From Streptacidiphilus rugosus AM-16 (GTDB lineage: Bacteria; Actinomycetota; Actinomycetes; Streptomycetales; Streptomycetaceae): 64,000 bases of DNA. Position 1 is the first letter of the stretch, and each line of letters begins with the position of its first letter. The stretch spans positions 124,001-188,000 of the forward strand of contig NZ_JQMJ01000004.1 in the NCBI RefSeq assembly GCF_000744655.1, read 5' to 3'. Both the position numbers and the translations under genes were made by a program. Shown one piece after another: positions 35,473 through 42,542 of this stretch. The notes under the pieces were generated by a model, which was given only the letters and a program-made list of their open reading frames with translations, was not told where the DNA came from and did no database searches.

Positions 35473-36132
35473 ATGGATGCCGTGGACGCAAAGCCAGGGT
35501 TGAGGGAACGCAAGAAGCAGCGCACCCACACGGCCATCTCCGACGCCGCGATCACGCTGTTCCTGGAGCACGGGTTCAACCAGGTCTCGGTGGCGCAGGT
35601 CGCCGACGCGGCGGAGGTGTCGAAGCGCACGCTCTTCACCTACTTCCCCACCAAGGAAGACCTGGTCGTGCACCGCCTCGCCGACCACGAGACCGAGCTG
35701 GCCCGCGTCGTGCGAGCCCGCCCGGCCGGCACCGGGCCGCTCACCGCCGTGCGCGAGCACTTTCTCCAGGGGCTGCGGGATCGTGATCCGATCACCGGCC
35801 TCAACGACCATCCCCAGGTCAAGCGCGTCCGACGGATGATCCTTGACGCCCCCTCGCTGGTGGCCCGGATGGACCGGTTCAGGACGGGCGCCGAACGCGC
35901 CCTCGCCGAGGCCCTCCAGGAGACGTCGGACACAGCGGAACTGACGGCACGTCTGGCCGCGGTCCAGATCGTGGGCGTCCGCTGGACCCTCGCCGAGGAC
36001 AACGCCGCCCGGCTCGAACGCGGGGAGACGGCGGACGCCCGCTACGCGGGCGCGGTGGCCGACGCGAACCACGGGTTCGCCCTGCTGGAGCGAGGGCTGC
36101 GGGACCTGACCGGCTCCGGGGGGTCGCGATGA
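35473..36132 (+). CDS. TetR-family transcriptional regulator
   Basis: 219 residues. The N-terminal helix-turn-helix runs LRERKKQRTHTAISDAAITLFLEHGFNQVSVAQVADAAEVSKRTLFTYFPTKEDLV in overlapping pieces: RTHTAISDAAITLFLEHGF, VAQVADAAEVSKRTLFTYF and TKEDLV. The C-terminal ligand domain is all-helical and of the AcrR/TetR_C_17-like type. The ATG at 35473 has almost no Shine-Dalgarno before it. It is divergently arranged with the FAD monooxygenase, which it most likely represses until a substrate binds. Confidence 0.92.
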   Translation: MDAVDAKPGLRERKKQRTHTAISDAAITLFLEHGFNQVSVAQVADAAEVSKRTLFTYFPTKEDLVVHRLADHETELARVVRARPAGTGPLTAVREHFLQGLRDRDPITGLNDHPQVKRVRRMILDAPSLVARMDRFRTGAERALAEALQETSDTAELTARLAAVQIVGVRWTLAEDNAARLERGETADARYAGAVADANHGFALLERGLRDLTGSGGSR

Positions 36133-36145
36133 TCGGGGCCGGAGG

Positions 36146-36649
36146 TCAGCCCTGCGGCTGCACCAGGACCTGCTCGCCCTCCCCCTGCGGCTCCTCGAAG
36201 CCGGTCAGATAGCGGTCGAACAGGCCGGGCGTGACGGTCACCGCGTTGGCACCCGGCCGGCGGCTGCGGATGTCGAGCCGCCGTTCCAGCGTCGCCCGGT
36301 CGGCCTTGAGGTGGACGAGCTCCCACCGGCAGCCGTGGCTCTCGACCAGCGCCTTGTAGTCGTCCCTGGCGGCGCGGCTCCAGAAGCTGTAGTCGACCAC
36401 GACGTCGTGCCCGGCCCGCATCAGTTCGACCAGTTCCTGCCGCTGCTCGCGGCGGATCTCCTCCTTGAGCCGGTCGAACGCCTCCTCGGTCAGCACCACG
36501 CCGGCGTCGCGTCGGCCGATCCGCTGCCAGACCTCCTCGTCGATGGAGAGCCGGGCGTAACCGCGTCGCACCAGCCCGAGGGCATAGGTGGTCTTGCCCG
36601 CCCCCGGCAGACCGCACATCAGCACGACCGTGCTCGTTCGCCCCGTCAT
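36146..36649 (-). CDS. P-loop kinase-like ATPase (zeta-toxin/AAA_33 type)
   Basis: 167 residues. Walker A at the N-terminus is LMCGLPGAGKTTYALGLVRRGY (GLPGAGKTT key), a lid-like Arg-rich region lies around 120-135, and VVVDYSFWSRAARDDY resembles the substrate-binding DYSFW motif of AAA_33 kinases. Such proteins phosphorylate small molecules, including sugars and antibiotics, or nucleotide sugars in the toxin branch. There is no antitoxin partner next to it. It converges with the TetR gene 13 nt away, with no terminator visible in between. Confidence 0.85.
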   Translation of the reverse strand: MTGRTSTVVLMCGLPGAGKTTYALGLVRRGYARLSIDEEVWQRIGRRDAGVVLTEEAFDRLKEEIRREQRQELVELMRAGHDVVVDYSFWSRAARDDYKALVESHGCRWELVHLKADRATLERRLDIRSRRPGANAVTVTPGLFDRYLTGFEEPQGEGEQVLVQPQG

Positions 36650-36797
36650 CCGTCCAGCTTAGGTCCGATCCCCCGGGCCGCAGCGGTCGTTCGAACGCAT
36701 TCGGCAGGCGGCTGACGCCGGTTCGCGCTCGACGCCGTGATCGCGCACCGGCGGAAATCGGGGTGCGTCGCCGGGCACGCCTGCTCATACTGCAGCG

Positions 36798-37562
36798 GTG
36801 GATTCAGACTTCACCGCTGACGACGAAGCCGCGCTCTACGACCTCCTCAATCCCTGGGAGCCGACCGAGGACCCCTCCGCCCGCTTCTACACCGATCTGG
36901 TGATGGCCGCCGGATCGGCTCTCGATGTCGGTTGCGGCACCGGGCAGTTGCTCCATCTCGCGCGGTCGCGGGGGCATCAGGGGCGCCTTGCGGGCATCGA
37001 CCCCGATGCCGCCTCGCTGAGACGGGCCCGGGCCCGCGAATCGCGCGTCGAGTGGGTCGACGGAACCGCCGCCGACGCGCATCCGCGATGGGCGGCCGAG
37101 TTCGAGCTGGCCACCATGTCCAGCTGCGCGTTCCAGTGCCTGGTGACCGACGAGGAGGTCCGTTCCTCACTCGCCGCGGTGTGCGGGGCACTGCGGCCCG
37201 GTGGACGCTTCGTGTTCGAGACCAGGCACCCGGGCGCACGGGCCTGGGAGAGCTGGACGTCGACCGGCGCGGACGACGTCACCGACGCCAGAGGTCGTCG
37301 CCTCTACGTCAGCAACGGCGTGGAAGCGGTGACGGACGATCAGGCCGGAGGGTGGCTCGTCACCTGTACGGAGACGACCGCCGGAGCCGACGGCGCCGTA
37401 CTCCATCTCGGCCGGGCCACCCTGCGCTTCTTCACCCCGGAGGCCCTCGACGCGTTCCTGACCGAAGCGGGGTTCGTCGTCGAGGCACGCCACGGCGACT
37501 TCGACGGCGGCGCGTTCACGTCCGCGAGCAGGGGGATCGTCACCGTCGCCCGGCGCGTCTAG
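36798..37562 (+). CDS. Class I SAM-dependent methyltransferase
   Basis: 254 residues from a GTG. Motif I reads ALDVGCGTGQLLHLARSRG at about residues 38-56, followed by LAGIDPDAAS (motif II acidic), MSSCAFQCLVTDEEV, and LRPGGRFVFETRHPG (motif IV/post-I). The C-terminal 90 residues form beta strands (FFTPEALDAFLTEAGFVVEARHG) typical of Methyltransf_25-like enzymes. The N-terminal YDLLNPWEP suggests a mobile substrate lid. The target is unknown. It has no partner on the same strand close enough for an operon. Confidence 0.9.
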   Translation: MDSDFTADDEAALYDLLNPWEPTEDPSARFYTDLVMAAGSALDVGCGTGQLLHLARSRGHQGRLAGIDPDAASLRRARARESRVEWVDGTAADAHPRWAAEFELATMSSCAFQCLVTDEEVRSSLAAVCGALRPGGRFVFETRHPGARAWESWTSTGADDVTDARGRRLYVSNGVEAVTDDQAGGWLVTCTETTAGADGAVLHLGRATLRFFTPEALDAFLTEAGFVVEARHGDFDGGAFTSASRGIVTVARRV

Positions 37563-37739
37563 AGGGATTGAGCTGGAACGGAGGCCCCCACCTGGGCCGC
37601 GCCTGCTCAGCACCGCCTTTCCCGAGGATCATCGCAGGATCGTTTCGCTCCGCCCCGGTCAGAGCCGGATTCAGGCAGCCTCGTCACGTCTCCACCAGGC
37701 CACGTTGACTCCGCTCCAGGCGAATGCTTCCGTGACGAC

Positions 37740-38261
37740 GTGACCTACTACGGTTGGAGCGGGCGAGCGCGAGGCGGCCTCGCTGCGCTCTGCATCGCGA
37801 CGCCCGCTGCGCTGTTCGTCGGAACGGCCACCGGGTGGACCCGGTCATGGCTTCACCTGCCGCTCCCGGCATCCTGGGCACTCGCCGTCCTGGCTGCCTC
37901 GGTGGGGCTTCCGCTGGCCTGGTGCTGCACTCCGTCAGGCCTGCGCAACGGACAGAACATCATGCTGCGCTCCTACCGGCGTGTGGGACTGGCCGAGACG
38001 GAACGTGTTCTGCTGGGGTGGGTGCCTCCACAGCGGGCCGGCGGCCAACTGTACAACCTCGGGCTGCTCCTGGAGCGGGAGGGAGACCTCGACGGTGCCG
38101 AAGCCGTGTACCGGCGCTCGGCGGAGGTCGGCTTCCCGGCCGGGATGTGGAATCTCGGGCACCTCCTGAGGCGGCGCGGCGAGGATCCAGCGGGGCGTGA
38201 ACTCCTCGACCGTGCGCTCGCCATGGGCTTCGACCCGAACCGACTCCAGCGGACCAGGTAA
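37740..38261 (+). CDS. Membrane protein with TPR/Sel1-type repeats
   Basis: 173 residues from a GTG. Two membrane helices come first (LAALCIATPAALFVGTA at about 13-29 and SWALAVLAASVGLPLAWCC at about 45-63). A cytoplasmic domain follows with two TPR/Sel1-like units, LYNLGLLLEREGDLDGAEAVYRRSAE and GMWNLGHLLRRRGEDPAGRELLDRAL. It probably anchors a protein-binding repeat to the membrane. The upstream stretch 37563-37739 is non-coding. It is convergent with the gene at 38317 over a 55-bp gap. Confidence 0.75.
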   Translation: MTYYGWSGRARGGLAALCIATPAALFVGTATGWTRSWLHLPLPASWALAVLAASVGLPLAWCCTPSGLRNGQNIMLRSYRRVGLAETERVLLGWVPPQRAGGQLYNLGLLLEREGDLDGAEAVYRRSAEVGFPAGMWNLGHLLRRRGEDPAGRELLDRALAMGFDPNRLQRTR

Positions 38262-38316
38262 GCAGACCCCGCCGGGACCGACACGGGCCATCGCCGACGG
38301 CGAACATCAGTGCAGG

Positions 38317-38892
38317 TCATCCCGGTCGTCGTGCGGCCGGGCCCAGTTGGCGTGCGCAGGCGTCCCACGCTGGGGCGGAGAGCAGGTCGCGGGCCTCGGT
38401 GAAGAGGCGGTGCAGGGCGGGGCCGTAGTGGGTGGCGAGGTCGGGGTTGTGGGACAGGACGTCGAGTTCGTTGGCGACGGTGATCTCGACGAAGGCGCGG
38501 AGGTCGGGCTCCGTGGGGGTGTGCTCGCAGCCGTTGAAGCGGTCACGGAAGACGACCGGCCGGTCGTTCGCCAGCCGGCGGTGGACGACGCCGCGGTCGC
38601 AGCTCGCGTAGAGGTGGACCAGTGCCTCGGCCCGGGCACCCACCACCTGGGCCAGCAGGGGGCGTTCGTGGATGCCCATCAGGGCGTGGTCGAATCCGTC
38701 GGTGCCGTACATCGCGTGACAGAGCCCGGCCAGCTGCACATCGGGGTCGGCGCCCCAGTCGGCGAGCAGGCGGGCGACGCGGTGCAGGTGGTCAAGGAGC
38801 GTGCCGCCGGGGTGCGGCGTCTCGGCGGCGCCTCGTTCGCGCAGCAGACCTTCCGCGGCGGGCTCGGCCGCCGAGCGTGCGTCGGACCGCAT
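38317..38892 (-). CDS. DUF6817-like HD-type protein
   Basis: 191 residues. The sequence ETPHPGGTLLDHLHRVARLLADWG with LAGLCHAMYGTDGFDHALMG carries His and Asp residues spaced as in HD-domain hydrolases (H...H...HD-like), and this opening is that of a conserved family I recall as DUF6817. Later segments include LVHLYASCDRGVVHRRL and ITVANELDVLSHNPDL. It is probably a metal-dependent phosphohydrolase, unproven. It is divergent from a LysR gene 170 bp away, so that regulator is the likely controller. Confidence 0.7.
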   Translation of the reverse strand: MRSDARSAAEPAAEGLLRERGAAETPHPGGTLLDHLHRVARLLADWGADPDVQLAGLCHAMYGTDGFDHALMGIHERPLLAQVVGARAEALVHLYASCDRGVVHRRLANDRPVVFRDRFNGCEHTPTEPDLRAFVEITVANELDVLSHNPDLATHYGPALHRLFTEARDLLSAPAWDACARQLGPAARRPG

Positions 38893-39039
38893 CAGCTCTC
38901 CACCTCCAGGGTCGCGTTCTTCGCGTGGCGGGTCGACACCCGCCGGTCGTGCACGACCGGCGGGTTGTCGCCCTGGGCCCTGCAGCCATCATTGAGCGTC
39001 CGTCAGATCCAAGTCAATCAACGGATTCACTCGCAGTGC

Positions 39040-39057
39040 CCCAAGCGATAGCTTGGG
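39040..39057. promoter_or_regulatory. Palindrome next to the LysR start, possible autoregulatory site
   Basis: CCCAAGC-GATA-GCTTGGG, perfect 7-bp arms, ending 5 nt before the LysR GTG start. It takes the place where the ribosome-binding site would be, so it may act as a DNA operator or as an RNA hairpin limiting translation. Confidence 0.5.
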
Positions 39058-39062
39058 TCGCC

Positions 39063-39965
39063 GTGACTCTCGACGATCTCCGCGTCTTCGCCGCGGTCTG
39101 CCGGGCCGGCTCGCTGAGCGGGGCGGCCCGCGAGCTCGGCTGCACACAGTCCGCCGTGAGCCAGCACGTGAAGAGGCTGGAGCGGGAGCTCGGCCTGAGC
39201 CTGCTGGAGCGGCACACGCGCGGGGTGGTTCCGACCTCGGCCGGGCAGTTGCTGCACGCGGGGGTCGCCGAGGGCCTGGGCAGCATCGACCATGCGCTGC
39301 GCCGGCTCGGCGAGGCCGCACGGGCCGAGAGCGGATCGGTGCGGGTCACCACGGGCGCCACGACCGTCCGGCACTTCATGGCGGCGGCCGTCGTCGACTT
39401 CCGGCGGCGGTTTCCGCGGGCCAGTCTGGAGTTCCAGACCGAGACCTCCAGCCGCGGCTGCTTCGACGCGCTCGCCGCCGGTGGCGTGGACCTCGCCTGG
39501 ATCACGCTGGGGCCGACGGATCGCGCCGTCGAGCAGCGTCCCGTGGTCGAGGTCCCCTGGGCACTGGCCGTCTCGGTGACGAACCCGCTCTCCGCCAGGG
39601 ACCGTGTCGAACCGGCCGACCTCCAGGACGTCCGGCTCATCGGGCTGCCGCAGAACTCCACGTCGCGCCTGCAGCTCGTCGCCCGGCTCGCGGAAGCCGA
39701 CGTCCGGCCGGTGTTCGACACCAGCGTCGTCGACTGGGACACCGCGATCCTGCTGTCCGAGCTCGGGCTGGGCGTGGCCGTCGTCCCCACCCTTCCCGCC
39801 TGGACCGGCCCCGGTCATCCGGACCTCCGCCTGATCCCCCTCCCTGCGCTCCCCCCGCTCAGCATGGGCTGGGCGGTCCGGAGCTGGGACGCCCTCTCCC
39901 CGCTGGCGCGCGCGTTCACCGAAACCGTCGCCGACCACTGCGCTCGGCAGACCGCGGACGGATAG
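39063..39965 (+). CDS. LysR-family transcriptional regulator
   Basis: 300 residues from the GTG at 39063. The winged helix-turn-helix is DLRVFAAVCRAGSLSGAARELGCTQSAVSQHVKRLERELG in overlapping pieces (FAAVCRAGSLSGAARELGC, TQSAVSQHVKRLERELGL), followed by LLERHTRGVVPTSAG. The C-terminal periplasmic-binding-protein-like domain (about 90-295) binds an effector. It is divergent from the HD-like gene at 38317-38892, the standard arrangement of LysR proteins and their targets. A perfect palindrome lies just before the start codon, and a 13-bp terminator follows the gene. Confidence 0.93.
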   Translation: MTLDDLRVFAAVCRAGSLSGAARELGCTQSAVSQHVKRLERELGLSLLERHTRGVVPTSAGQLLHAGVAEGLGSIDHALRRLGEAARAESGSVRVTTGATTVRHFMAAAVVDFRRRFPRASLEFQTETSSRGCFDALAAGGVDLAWITLGPTDRAVEQRPVVEVPWALAVSVTNPLSARDRVEPADLQDVRLIGLPQNSTSRLQLVARLAEADVRPVFDTSVVDWDTAILLSELGLGVAVVPTLPAWTGPGHPDLRLIPLPALPPLSMGWAVRSWDALSPLARAFTETVADHCARQTADG

Positions 39966-40021
39966 CGACGCGTACGGAGCCGCCCGCCGTCGCCCCCGCG
40001 GTGCCGGGACCCGAGCGGGGT

Positions 40022-40052
40022 TCCCGTCGGCCGGACGGACCGGCCGACGGGA
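40022..40052. terminator. Bidirectional terminator
   Basis: A perfect 13-bp inverted repeat (40022-40034 with 40040-40052, 5-nt loop) lies between the convergent LysR and anti-sigma genes. Confidence 0.88.
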
Positions 40053-40073
40053 GCCACGCCGGCTGTCACCTCG

Positions 40074-40841
40074 TCACGCGGCGGGGAACCGCATCAGGGC
40101 GATCGGGGCCGAGGTCGGGTGGAGCGAGCCTCCGGCCGGTTCGACCGTGATGCCCATGCCCGCGGCGTTCCCGACCTGGCCGGCGAGCAGGACCGTCTGG
40201 TCCGGGGCGGCCGGGGTGACCAGGCCGGCCGGTCGCATCGTGCCTGCGTCGTCGTACCAGAGCTGGTAGACCTTGCCGTCCGCCAACGCGGGAAGCCCGG
40301 AGGTGTGGAAGACCGCGCGGCCGACGCTCGGGGACTCGACCACGCTGGCGGTGACGCCGCCGGCCAGGGTGCCGCTGACGGTCTTGGCGTCGGGCGCGGA
40401 CAGAACGGCGGCGATCTGCCGCGCCTGGGCCTCGGCCTGCTGCGCCTGCTGGGCCTGCCGGTGCGCGTCCTCCGCCCGTTGGTACTGCCAGACCGCTACG
40501 CCTCCCAGTGAGAGCCCGATCGCCACACTCGCCGCGAGGGCGAAGCGCGAGGCGCGGCTCAGCGAGCTGCCGCGCGTCCGGCGCTGCCCGGGCAGCGTCT
40601 CGACCCGGGGCGGCTCCTGCCGGGTCTGGGCGACCCGGCCGAGCACCCGCTGCCGGAGCTCCGGAGGCGGGGTCACCTCGACGGCCAGGGCGAGTCTGGC
40701 GCTGGTGGCCAGGAATTCGCGGACCTCGGTGGAGCAGGCCTCGCACTGGGCGAGGTGCTGCTCGAACGCGTCGCGTTCGGAGGCGTCCAGTGCGCCGAGG
40801 GCGTAGGCGCCCGCGAGCATGTGCAGGTCGGCGGCGGTCAT
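40074..40841 (-). CDS. Anti-sigma-K factor, RskA type
   Basis: 255 residues. The N-terminal zinc-finger-like anti-sigma domain has LHMLAGAYALGALDASERDAFEQHLAQCEACSTEVREF in overlapping parts (H...C-x2-C as HLAQCEAC). A single membrane helix follows (FALAASVAIGLSLGGVAVW, about 98-116), then a coiled-coil-like Gln/Ala-rich stem and the extracytoplasmic RskA domain (KVYQLWYDDAGTMRPAGL, LAGQVGNAAGMGITVEPAGG). It binds and holds the adjacent SigK-like factor at the membrane until regulated proteolysis releases it. The start overlaps the sigma-factor stop by four bases. Confidence 0.92.
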   Translation of the reverse strand: MTAADLHMLAGAYALGALDASERDAFEQHLAQCEACSTEVREFLATSARLALAVEVTPPPELRQRVLGRVAQTRQEPPRVETLPGQRRTRGSSLSRASRFALAASVAIGLSLGGVAVWQYQRAEDAHRQAQQAQQAEAQARQIAAVLSAPDAKTVSGTLAGGVTASVVESPSVGRAVFHTSGLPALADGKVYQLWYDDAGTMRPAGLVTPAAPDQTVLLAGQVGNAAGMGITVEPAGGSLHPTSAPIALMRFPAA

Positions 40842-41476
40842 GCGGTCACCCCCAGGCAGTCGCGCAGCCGGATCAGGCCGTCGCGCATCCGCGCCTTCAC
40901 CGTGCCGAGCGGCACGGCCAGGAGTTCGGCGACCTCCCGGTAGGTGAGTCCGCGGTAGTAGGCGAGGACGACCGACTCCCGCTGCGTCTCGGTGAGCGCG
41001 CGCAGGCAGCGGCGCACGAGTTCGCGTTCGAGCCGGTGGTCGACCTCGTCGCTGACCTGGTCGTAGGCGGGGGTGCGGTCCAGCAGGGCGGCCTTGTGCT
41101 CGCGGTCGGTGGCCGCCTGGGCGCTGCGGACCCGGTCGACGGCGCGGCGGTGGGCGATGGTGAGCACCCAGCTCATGGCGCTGCCGCGGTCCGGCCGGAA
41201 CCTCGCGGCGGTCCGCCAGACCTCGACCAGGACCTCCTGGGCGACCTCCTCGGACTGCGCGGGATCGCGGACCACGCTGCGGACGATGCCGAGTACCGGG
41301 CCCGCGATCCGGTCGTAGAGCTGGGCGAAGGCGTCCTGTTCGCCTCTGGCGGTCAGCACCAGCAGGTCGTCCGGCTGGGGGGCGGCGGGCCCCGGTGTGC
41401 CGAGGAAGACGGGTTCGTCGTCCCTCCGGCCTCCGCGGGCCTCTCCCCTGGGTTGCTCCACGGCACGCTCCGTCAT
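40838..41476 (-). CDS. sigK: ECF RNA polymerase sigma factor, SigK type
   Basis: 212 residues from the ATG at 41476. Region 2 has FAQLYDRIAGPVLGIVRSVV and SEEVAQEVLVEVWRTAARF with SAMSWVLTIAHRRAVDRVR. Region 4 has LTETQRESVVLAYYRGLTYREVAELL and VPLGTVKARMRDGLIRLRDCL. The order and the partner (RskA-type anti-sigma directly downstream, ATGA overlap) place it in the SigK group. Its regulon usually includes its own operon and redox-linked surface proteins. A ferritin-like gene is divergent 225 bp upstream and is a possible target. Confidence 0.92.
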   Translation of the reverse strand: MTERAVEQPRGEARGGRRDDEPVFLGTPGPAAPQPDDLLVLTARGEQDAFAQLYDRIAGPVLGIVRSVVRDPAQSEEVAQEVLVEVWRTAARFRPDRGSAMSWVLTIAHRRAVDRVRSAQAATDREHKAALLDRTPAYDQVSDEVDHRLERELVRRCLRALTETQRESVVLAYYRGLTYREVAELLAVPLGTVKARMRDGLIRLRDCLGVTA

Positions 41477-41701
41477 TCGGGTGTCTCGGGCGGTGCACGG
41501 CACGCGGCCGTGCTCCGGCGGTGAGTGAGGTCGTCAGTGATTCGGCGCCGGTGGGGCGGTGGATGGGTGCCGCTGGAAAGAATCTTCCTCCTTCTCCGCC
41601 GACGTCGTCGCGGCCCTCACCCGGTCGGCGTCCGCCGTGTGGTGCACCCGTCGCAGCGTGCGCAGCCTGGAGGGAAGGTCTGCGGAGGGCCCGGAAGGTG
41701 G

Positions 41702-42502
41702 GTGAGTGCGGTGTTGACGGCGAGGAGCGTGTTCCAGGAGATCCTGGACGACGACGAGGCGTTCCGGCTCTTCTGCTCGATCGCCGCGAGCGGCGAGTCG
41801 CAGGGCGGGTGGGAGAACGGCCGCATCGCGGCGCTGATGCCCCCGGAGCTCGGCTATCTCGCGCCGCGGGTCACCCGGCACGGCGCGGACGAGGACAAGC
41901 ACGGACGGATCTTCAACGCGCTGCTGCACAAGCGTGGCCTGACCCCGGTGCCGGTCCCGCCGGAGACCGACTACACGGCGCTGCTGGAACAGGGCGGCAT
42001 CGGTCTGTCGCACCGGACCCTGCGCGGCGACCGGCCGCTGACCTCCGACGAGGTGGTGACCTACCTCGCCCACAGCCGCGTCACCGAGCAGCGGGCCTCG
42101 GAGCAGATGAGACTGCTGGCGCGCTACTTCGGCGACGACCCGGACATCGGCCGCGCGGTCCGGATGATCTGCCACGACGAGGACAACCACCTCGCGTACT
42201 GCCACGAGGAGCTGCTCCGCCTGGCCGCGGCGGGCCTTGGCCGCCGGATCAAGGACCTGCTGGACGCGAGCGCGGCGGCGGAGATCCGGGTGTACCGGGA
42301 CGTCAGCCGCGCGGTGATGCGGCGGATGGCGGAGCTGCTGCGCTGGCCGAGGGCCAAGTCGGCGGTGATCCTCACCGGGATCGACGGCGTCTACGCCTTC
42401 GAGCGGCTGGGCGGCTGGCGGCGCATGGTCAGCCTCCGTCAGCCGGCCGTCCTCGGTGCGCTCGACGGGCCGGCCCCGCACCCGGCGACGGACTTCGCCT
42501 GA
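41702..42502 (+). CDS. Ferritin-like domain protein
   Basis: 266 residues from the GTG at 41702 (GGAAGG 4-9 nt upstream; GTG at 41711 is equally possible). Four helices carry metal-ligand-like pairs: RHGADEDKHGRIFNALL (E-x2-H), RVTEQRASEQMRLLARYF (E in helix), and CHDEDNHLAYCHEELLRL (D/E-x2-H). This is the ferritin-like carboxylate-bridged diiron pattern. The C-terminal 60 residues are basic and may touch DNA or membrane. The role could be oxidation chemistry or iron/oxygen sensing. Its promoter region faces the SigK operon. Confidence 0.75.
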   Translation: MSAVLTARSVFQEILDDDEAFRLFCSIAASGESQGGWENGRIAALMPPELGYLAPRVTRHGADEDKHGRIFNALLHKRGLTPVPVPPETDYTALLEQGGIGLSHRTLRGDRPLTSDEVVTYLAHSRVTEQRASEQMRLLARYFGDDPDIGRAVRMICHDEDNHLAYCHEELLRLAAAGLGRRIKDLLDASAAAEIRVYRDVSRAVMRRMAELLRWPRAKSAVILTGIDGVYAFERLGGWRRMVSLRQPAVLGALDGPAPHPATDFA

Positions 42503-42542
42503 CCTGCGAGCCGAGGCGGAGCCGGGTGAGGGCCGGTGGGGG

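Noticed and set aside
36146..36649. Zeta-type toxin of a toxin-antitoxin pair
   Set aside because: No antitoxin gene is adjacent and the DYSFW segment fits metabolic AAA_33 kinases as well.
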